From assembly GCA_947307375.1 (NCBI GenBank), contig CAMZIX010000033.1, positions 1-11,258 on the forward strand: a stretch of DNA of 11,258 bases, written 5' to 3'. This document shows, piece by piece, positions 6,425 through 11,258 of the stretch (the stretch's first letter is position 1; each line of letters begins with the position of its first letter). The position numbers and the translations under genes are program-made. This stretch comes from an uncultured Clostridia bacterium. Its GTDB lineage: Bacteria; Bacillota_A; Clostridia; Oscillospirales; Oscillospiraceae. The notes beneath the pieces were generated by a model. The model did no database searches, had not been told where the DNA came from, and saw only the letters and a program-made list of their open reading frames with translations.

Positions 6425-7723
6425 TCAGTTTTCCCATTCGTCCTTCGGCTCTTCCCAGCCGGGCAGAAAGCCCTTGACCCGGCCGAAGAGCTCCGGCCCG
6501 ACAACGGCCTCGCACTCGATGCCGGCCTCCGTGTAGTCCAGGCGCTGCACCGCGCCCTCGCGGCTGAGCAGATCGACGATCCCGGCCTCCGTGTAGGGGA
6601 TGAGCAGCGCCACGCGCCGCTTGCCGCGGTCGAGCATGTCCGAGAGCTTTCGGATCAGCGCGTCCGCGCCCTCGCCGCTTTTGGCGGAGAGGCAGACCAG
6701 ATCGTCCCCGTGCGGCAGGATGCCGATATAGGTGTCGCACTTGTTGAACACGCGCAGCCGCGGCGTCGATTCCGCGCCGAGCTGGCGGATCAGCTCGTCC
6801 ACCACGCGCGCCTGCGCCTCCCACTCGGGGTTGGAGATGTCGATCACGTGCAGCAGCACGTCGGCGTATTGGAGCTCCTCGAGCGTGGCCTTGAAGGCCT
6901 CGATCAGGTGCGTCGGCAGCTTACGGATGAAGCCGACCGTGTCCGAGAGCAGCACCTCGGTCGTTTCGTCGACGCGCAGCCGCCGCGTCGTGGTGTCCAG
7001 CGTGTCGAAGAGGCGGTCGTTGGCCGGGATGTCCGAGCCGGTGAGGCAGTTTAAGAGCGTCGACTTGCCGGCGTTGGTATAGCCCACCAGCGCCACGACC
7101 GGCACGGCGTTTTTCTCGCGGCGGCGGCGCTGGGTGCTGCGCACCTTGCGCACGGCGGCCAGCTCCTCCTCCAGCTTCTGGATCTTGCGGCGGATGTGCC
7201 GGCGGTCGGTCTCCAGCTGGGTTTCGCCGGGGCCGCGGGTGCCGATCGGCGAGGAGCCGCCGGAGGCGGTCTGCCGCACCAGGTGCGTCCACATGCCGGT
7301 CAGGCGCGGCAGCAGGTACTTGTACTGCGCCAGCTCCACCTGCAGCTGACCCTCGCGGGTCCGCGCCCGCTGGGCGAAGATATCCAGGATCAGGCCGCTG
7401 CGGTCGAGCACCTTGACGCCGAGCTCCTCGCTCAGCACGCGCATCTGCGAGGGCGTCAGCTCGTTGTCGAACACGGCCATGTCGCATTCGTTGTCGGCGA
7501 TGAGCTCCTTGAGCTCCTTCACCTTGCCGTCGCCGATGAAGCTGCGCGGATCGGGCGTCGGGCGGCTCTGCATCACGATGGCCACGGTGTCGCCGCCGGC
7601 GGTGTCCACCAGTGCGGCCAGCTCGTCCATCGACACCTCGCTGGAGCGTTCGTCCTCGTCCATGCTGGCGGCGGAGAGCCCGGCCAGTACGGCGCGTTCG
7701 CGTTTTTCTGTCGTTGTTTCCAT
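6425..7723 (-). CDS. hflX: GTPase HflX (ribosome-associated)
   Basis: A 432-residue protein with the full HflX layout and usual length. HflX binds the 50S subunit and splits or rescues stalled 70S ribosomes under stress. The N-terminal domain (about 1-180) carries the family motifs DNELTPSQ (86-93), DRSGLILDIFAQRA (107-120) and the Gly-rich SGGSSPIGTRGPGETQLE (154-171), followed by a charged coiled region (172-204). The G domain has the P-loop GYTNAGKS (214-221), DTVG (261-264), NKCD (327-330) and SAKSG (346-350). All nucleotide-binding motifs are intact. The ATG at 7723 has AAAGGA 8 bases upstream and a consensus promoter at 7758-7786. It is monocistronic, transcribed away from the dockerin protein gene and converging on the pepF operon. 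Confidence 0.96.
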   Translation of the reverse strand: METTTEKRERAVLAGLSAASMDEDERSSEVSMDELAALVDTAGGDTVAIVMQSRPTPDPRSFIGDGKVKELKELIADNECDMAVFDNELTPSQMRVLSEELGVKVLDRSGLILDIFAQRARTREGQLQVELAQYKYLLPRLTGMWTHLVRQTASGGSSPIGTRGPGETQLETDRRHIRRKIQKLEEELAAVRKVRSTQRRRREKNAVPVVALVGYTNAGKSTLLNCLTGSDIPANDRLFDTLDTTTRRLRVDETTEVLLSDTVGFIRKLPTHLIEAFKATLEELQYADVLLHVIDISNPEWEAQARVVDELIRQLGAESTPRLRVFNKCDTYIGILPHGDDLVCLSAKSGEGADALIRKLSDMLDRGKRRVALLIPYTEAGIVDLLSREGAVQRLDYTEAGIECEAVVGPELFGRVKGFLPGWEEPKDEWEN

Positions 7724-7757
7724 GGATCAGGTCCTTTGCGTCGAAATCAGATGCCCT

Positions 7758-7786
7758 ATTATACCGCAGCGGCCTCCGTTTGCCAA
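7758..7786 (-). promoter_or_regulatory. Promoter of hflX
   Basis: On the minus strand: -35 TTGGCA (7786-7781), 17-base spacer, perfect -10 TATAAT (7763-7758). The start point should be near 7751, leaving a leader of about 27 bases with AAAGGA before the ATG. Confidence 0.8.
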
Positions 7787-7818
7787 CAGGGACTTTTGCG
7801 CGCGGGGCGCAAATCCCC

Positions 7819-7847
7819 TTGACTTCACCGCATTAAAACGATATATT
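7819..7847 (+). promoter_or_regulatory. Promoter of the LRR-dockerin gene
   Basis: -35 TTGACT (7819-7824), 17-base spacer, -10 TATATT (7842-7847). The leader would be about 50 bases, ending in AAAGGAG (7889-7895). It is back-to-back with the hflX promoter, with 32 bases between the two -35 boxes, so the two could share a regulator; no clear operator palindrome is seen between them. Confidence 0.78.
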
Positions 7848-7904
7848 ATATTTGGAAGAATATACAAAAGTCACCGAACGGAAGCCCGAAAGGAGAACAT
7901 CACA

Positions 7905-10823
7905 ATGAAACGAATTCTTGCCCTGTTTCTCTGTTTCGCGCTCTGCCTGACGCTGCTGCCTGCGGCGTCTGCGGAGGATATCGAGATCGTCGACGAGCCG
8001 GAGGAAGCCGTCGTCCCCGGCGGCCCGCTTGACGACATCGCCCTCGTCGACGAGCCGGAGGCCGCGCCGCCTTTCGACGACGTCGAAGGAGACCTCGACA
8101 ACATCTTCGGAACGCTCGACAACGGCCTCGAATGGAGTATTATCAACTTCACATTAATGATTTACGGATCCGGAGAAATCCCTGACTTCCTGGCGTGCGA
8201 GGCGCCCTGGTATGAATACCTGGAACGCATTCACACGCTGGAGGTCGGTCCCAATATCAGAAAAATCGGCAAGTGTGCCTTTTATGGCTTGACCAACCTG
8301 GAAAACCTGCGGGAAGGTCTGCCCTGGTATGTGGAAAGCATTGGCGATTATGCCTTCTTTTCCTGCTCCAGCCTGAAGGATATCATGATCGACGCAGCCG
8401 TGACCAGCGTCGGTACGCAGGCCTTCAACTACTGCTCTTCGCTTCGCCGGCTGAGCTTTTGCGGCGCGCCGAGCGTCGGTTCCCTGGCCTTCGGCAACTG
8501 TGGTTCGCTTGAGATGCTCAGCTTTGTAGGCGGCGCGCCTTCGTTCAGCAGCAACAGCTTCAGCGGCACCACGGCCGCGGCCTGGTTTCCGCCGGACAAC
8601 AGCAGCTGGACCGCATCCGTCCGACAGAACTACGGCGGCTCGATTACCTGGCAGACCGGTTACCGCGGCTGGGCGGGCGATGACATTGAATGGACGTTTG
8701 AAGGCAATCATCTGAGCCTGACCGGCACGGGCTGGACAGACGCGCATAACCGTGTCGGCTATCGCCACCTGAATGACCGGATCACCAGCGCCAGCGTCGG
8801 CGAAGGGATTGAGGGCCTCTCTTGGACTTTCGACAGATTGACAAGTCTGCGTACCGTCAGCCTGCCTGACAGCCTCACGAAAATCTCCGATTGTGCGTTT
8901 CAGGGCTGCACGGCTCTGGAGAGCCTGACGATCCCCGCCTCTGTGGAGTCCCTCGGCTTGTATACCTTCACCGGAGATACGTCCCTGAGGGTGATCCGCT
9001 TCCGGGGACGCATGCCGGAGCTTAAGGGTTCCGGCGCGACCAGCCCGCGCTTTGAGGGAGTTACCGCTACGGTCTATTATCCCCCCATTCCGGGCTGGAG
9101 TTCGAGCGCGCTGCAGGATCAGGGCGGCACGCTGACTTTGGTCTGCGACGACAAGGTCGGCGATAACGTGACCTGGTCGCTGAACGACAGCGGCCTGCTG
9201 ACGCTTACCGGCAGCGGCGCGACCTGGGATTACCCCTCTGAATACCCCGGCTTCTTCTACGTGCAGGACCTGTGCACCGATCTATCTATGGACAACAGGA
9301 TCACCAAGATCGGCAAGTATCTGTTCTACCGGATGCAGAAGCTGACGAGCATCGACCTTCCCACGTCCTTAACGACGATCGAACAGACCGCCTTTGGTGG
9401 GGCAAGCGCGCTCAGGACGGTCCGCTTCAGGAGCCACGCGCCGACGATCGAGGACGACGCTTTTCTGGGTGTCTCCGCCACGGTCTATTATCCGCCCGTT
9501 CCGGACTGGACCTCGGACAAACGGCAGCAATACGACGGCACGCTGACATGGGTCTGCGACGACAAGGTCGGCGACAGCGTCAGCTGGTGGCTGGGAAGTG
9601 ACGGCGTGCTGAATCTGACCGGCAGCGGCGCGACCTGGGACTATCCCAGCGAATATCCGACCTTCTACTACTTCCGGAGCGAGTGCAAGGAGATCGATAT
9701 AGGGCCGGGGATCAGCTCGATCGGCAGCTTCCTGTTCTATTATATGACCAGCGCGAAGAAGCTGACGCTGCCCAAGGGGATGGAAAGCATCGGCTCGAGC
9801 GCCTTCCGGGGCTGCTCGGCGCTGACGGATATCGTCTTCAAAGGCCACGCGCCGACGATCGCGGCCGCCTCCTTCGGCGACGTCACGGCCACGGTCACCT
9901 ACTACCCGGTATACTCCTGGAACTCTGACACAAAGCAGAACTACGGCGGTACGCTGAGCTGGGTCTGTGACGACAAGATCGGCGCCAGCACCACATGGGA
10001 GCTGTACGGCAACGGTACGCTGTGGATCGGCGGCAGCGGCGCGACCGATGATTTCCCCAGAGCATACCCCGCCTTCTACTACTTCAGGGAAGAGTGCAAA
10101 TCCGTGGTGATCGGCTCGAGCGTCACCAAGCTGGGTACCTATCTGCTCTACGGCATGGACTCGACGACTGACGTCACGGCCAACGAGGGTCTGGCGACGA
10201 TCTCGGATTACGCGTTCGAAAATATGAGCGCGCTCAAATGGATCCGGTTCAAAGGCAACGCGCCGACCTTCGCCTCCAACTGCTTCCTCGGCGTCACGGC
10301 GACAGCTTACTATCACAGCGGGAAATCCGGCTGGACCTCGAGCGTGATGCAGAACTACGACGGCCACATCACCTGGGTGGATATGGACGCGGGCTACGTC
10401 GTTACGATCGTGGGGTACACCGGGGATAACGCGAGCTGCTCCCTGAGTGACGGAGGAAGCTACAGCGGCGAGACGGAGTTCACTGTTTTGAGCACCTATG
10501 ACAAGGCGGTGCTGGTCGTGTCGTACGACGGTAGCAGCTACACCGTGCTGCCCGCCACGCAGAACGGCAAGCGGCATGAGTACACCGTCAACGTCACGAC
10601 GGACCTCACGATCTACCTCGTCTTCAGGGGCGACGCGAACCTGGACGGCACGGTGGACGGCAAGGACGGCAACATGGTCAGCCGCTACGCGGTGAAGAAG
10701 TATAAAATCACCGATCCGCTGATCCTGCTCGCAGTCGATGTTGACAAAAGCGGCGTGGTCGACGGCAAGGACGGCAACATGATTTCCCGCTCCGCCGTGA
10801 AGAAATACACCATTCTCTGGTAA
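7905..10823 (+). CDS. Secreted BspA-type leucine-rich-repeat protein with C-terminal dockerin
   Basis: A 972-residue exported protein; ATG 7905 follows AAAGGAG with a 9-base gap. A Sec signal peptide (1-23, MKRILALF..., cut after ASA) precedes an acidic Pro-rich segment (24-66) with a doubled VDEPE motif. Five modules follow (about 73-256, 257-416, 417-553, 554-690, 691-828). Each opens with a W-x-L strand and GxLxLTGSG, contains BspA-like LRR_5 repeats (I-x-x-I-G-x-x-x-F), and most close with ATxYY...W...Q-x-Y-x-G-x-x-TW. After a beta-rich linker (829-907), a type I dockerin (908-972) has two calcium loops, DANLDGTVDGKD (910-921) and DVDKSGVVDGKD (945-956). Dockerins plug into cohesins on scaffold or surface proteins, so this is probably a surface-complex or adhesion protein. 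No cohesin, sortase signal or catalytic domain is in the window. The ligand is unknown. Confidence 0.93.
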   Translation: MKRILALFLCFALCLTLLPAASAEDIEIVDEPEEAVVPGGPLDDIALVDEPEAAPPFDDVEGDLDNIFGTLDNGLEWSIINFTLMIYGSGEIPDFLACEAPWYEYLERIHTLEVGPNIRKIGKCAFYGLTNLENLREGLPWYVESIGDYAFFSCSSLKDIMIDAAVTSVGTQAFNYCSSLRRLSFCGAPSVGSLAFGNCGSLEMLSFVGGAPSFSSNSFSGTTAAAWFPPDNSSWTASVRQNYGGSITWQTGYRGWAGDDIEWTFEGNHLSLTGTGWTDAHNRVGYRHLNDRITSASVGEGIEGLSWTFDRLTSLRTVSLPDSLTKISDCAFQGCTALESLTIPASVESLGLYTFTGDTSLRVIRFRGRMPELKGSGATSPRFEGVTATVYYPPIPGWSSSALQDQGGTLTLVCDDKVGDNVTWSLNDSGLLTLTGSGATWDYPSEYPGFFYVQDLCTDLSMDNRITKIGKYLFYRMQKLTSIDLPTSLTTIEQTAFGGASALRTVRFRSHAPTIEDDAFLGVSATVYYPPVPDWTSDKRQQYDGTLTWVCDDKVGDSVSWWLGSDGVLNLTGSGATWDYPSEYPTFYYFRSECKEIDIGPGISSIGSFLFYYMTSAKKLTLPKGMESIGSSAFRGCSALTDIVFKGHAPTIAAASFGDVTATVTYYPVYSWNSDTKQNYGGTLSWVCDDKIGASTTWELYGNGTLWIGGSGATDDFPRAYPAFYYFREECKSVVIGSSVTKLGTYLLYGMDSTTDVTANEGLATISDYAFENMSALKWIRFKGNAPTFASNCFLGVTATAYYHSGKSGWTSSVMQNYDGHITWVDMDAGYVVTIVGYTGDNASCSLSDGGSYSGETEFTVLSTYDKAVLVVSYDGSSYTVLPATQNGKRHEYTVNVTTDLTIYLVFRGDANLDGTVDGKDGNMVSRYAVKKYKITDPLILLAVDVDKSGVVDGKDGNMISRSAVKKYTILW
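9153..10388 (+). repeat. Three tandem 411-414-base modules within the LRR-dockerin gene
   Basis: Units run 9153-9563, 9564-9974 and 9975-10388 (137, 137 and 138 codons). The join sequence GTCTGCGACGACAAGGTCGG recurs at 9141 and 9552 and with few changes at 9963, exactly 411 bases apart each time. Blocks such as GSGATWDYPSEYP are identical in the first two units at protein level. The two earlier modules (codons 73-416) are related but more diverged and longer. Confidence 0.85.
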
Positions 10824-10869
10824 GGGCAAATCAAACCTGCGCGTAAAACGCGCAACTCACATCGCCCGC

Positions 10870-10960
10870 CCTCGCAAGGCCCCCTTGCCTAAAGGGGGCT
10901 GTCCGCGCAGCGGACTGGGGGATACCCGCAGCGCCGAGCATCGCTCGGCGACCCCCGGCA
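10870..10960. repeat. GC-rich multi-hairpin element, REP/MITE-like
   Basis: Three stem-loops in a row: 10879-10886/10892-10899 (GCCCCCTT/AAGGGGGC), 10901-10906/10910-10915 (GTCCGC/GCGGAC) and 10932-10939/10943-10950 (CGCCGAGC/GCTCGGCG). The last is enclosed by an outer pairing of 10915-10921 with 10952-10958. No frame through it looks coding. The phrase CTAAAGGGGGCTGTC...GACTGGGGGAT resembles dispersed intergenic repeats that I recall from gut Clostridia genomes; a genome search would be needed to confirm copies. Confidence 0.6.
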
Positions 10961-10975
10961 GACCATACAAGACAA

Positions 10976-11012
10976 AAAACAAAGCAGAGCGGAGACCGCT
11001 CTGCTTTGTTTT
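10976..11012. terminator. Two-way terminator with a 17-bp stem
   Basis: A perfect stem (10976-10992 against 10996-11012) with a 3-base AGA loop; A-runs and T-runs at the ends give a U-tail on both strands. It lies 152 bases after the LRR-dockerin stop and 155 bases beyond the stop of the minus-strand gene at the right edge, so it can end both convergent transcripts. Confidence 0.92.
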
Positions 11013-11167
11013 ATGGGATGAGGACAAAATGAAAAAGATGAAAACTGTTCTTACGCTGACTATATTATCGGCAAGATGTTTCAGAAAAAACCGAGATTCT
11101 GTTACGAGAATGTAAAATGGTAAAATATTTTATGTCAACCTATAATTTTTTTGTCAACCAAATAAAA
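11013..11167. other. AT-rich gap without a convincing gene
   Basis: This stretch is far richer in A and T than its surroundings. It holds a 28-codon frame (11029-11115, MKKMKTVLTLTILSA...) with a poorly spaced GAGGA, which may be a signal-peptide relic or chance. It also has two copies of TGTCAACC (11133-11140 and 11152-11159). On the minus strand these copies read as TTGACA -35-like boxes. Nothing here is a supported gene. Confidence 0.5.
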
Positions 11168-11258
11168 TCAGTCAAAAGCGAGGTTCCAGACCGTGCCTGC
11201 GGGCGGGCCTTCCGGCGCGAAGGAGAGGAAGGGCTCGCCGTCTTCGGCGGGCGACCAG
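11168..11258 (-). CDS. C-terminal end of an unidentified protein (cut by window end)
   Basis: On the minus strand the last 29 sense codons and a TGA (11170-11168) are visible, ending in GTVWNLAFD. GC content and codon choice (GC-rich third positions) match the genes of the window and change sharply to AT-rich DNA right after the stop, which supports real coding. The segment is rich in Pro, Glu and Gly (WSPAEDGEPFLSFAPEGPP). The family cannot be recognised from so short a piece. Its transcript should end at the 10976-11012 hairpin. Confidence 0.55.
   Translation of the reverse strand, partial: WSPAEDGEPFLSFAPEGPPAGTVWNLAFD

Noticed and set aside
5043..6824. 593-codon minus-strand frame across the LRR lipoprotein and the hflX 3' end
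   Set aside because: It crosses a two-way terminator and shadows two well-supported genes; the protein is Arg/Gln-rich with no domain.
7413..7904. Upstream extension of the LRR-dockerin frame
   Set aside because: It runs antisense through hflX and both divergent promoters. ATG 7905 has a strong ribosome site and a normal signal peptide.
9369..10829. 486-codon minus-strand frame opposite the LRR-dockerin gene
   Set aside because: It is an antisense shadow of a repeat protein with clear modules; it has no supporting ribosome site or recognisable motif.
10870..11012. Series of inverted repeats considered as a CRISPR array or riboswitch
   Set aside because: The stems differ from each other and there are no regular spacers. 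The region lies after a gene rather than before one, so neither reading fits.
11029..11115. 28-codon frame starting MKKMKTVLTLTILSA
   Set aside because: It starts like a signal peptide, but the GAGGA is only 4 bases from the ATG, there is no clear promoter, and the frame ends with no mature domain. It may be a relic; the support is too weak to call.
10885..11115. 76-codon plus-strand frame over the hairpin element and terminator
   Set aside because: It reads through a multi-hairpin element and a 17-bp terminator stem and has no good ribosome site.

Overview
The window reads as chromosomal DNA of a GC-rich, spore-forming gut-type member of the Clostridia (Oscillospiraceae-like). This is inferred from strong GGAGG-type ribosome sites, consensus sigma-A promoters with 17-bp spacers, Pro-Glu-Pro-Thr linkers in lipoproteins, a LysM/GH18 protein of the spore-lytic type without a signal peptide, and a BspA-type repeat protein ending in a dockerin. 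No tRNA, rRNA, CRISPR array, transposase, integrase or phage gene was seen.

Left block (1-2452, minus strand): a lipoprotein cut by the window start, a 276-residue lipoprotein with two Ig-like domains, and a 377-residue LysM-GH18 protein. Each has its own terminator or promoter signal, so they look like separate units. The promoter of the leftmost gene lies inside the terminator hairpin of the gene before it.

Middle block (2670-6383, plus strand): a three-gene operon, pepF (oligoendopeptidase F), yigZ (IMPACT family) and a leucine-rich-repeat lipoprotein. It has one extended -10 promoter at the head and a strong two-way terminator at the end, shared with hflX, which converges on it from the right (6425-7723, minus).

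Right block (7758-10823): hflX and a 972-residue secreted protein diverge from back-to-back consensus promoters. The secreted protein has a Sec signal peptide, five leucine-rich-repeat modules (the last three are regular 137-138-residue tandem units), a beta-rich linker and a type I dockerin. Downstream are a GC-rich multi-hairpin repeat element, a 17-bp-stem two-way terminator, an AT-rich gap and the last 30 codons of a minus-strand gene that runs off the window.

The genes are mostly housekeeping (peptide turnover, ribosome-associated GTPase, YigZ) mixed with cell-surface and secreted proteins. I see no defence system or biosynthetic cluster. The items most worth a second look are the promoter nested in a terminator at 195-245, the Asp-to-Asn change in the GH18 active-site motif, the tandem-module dockerin protein and the structured repeat near 10,880.
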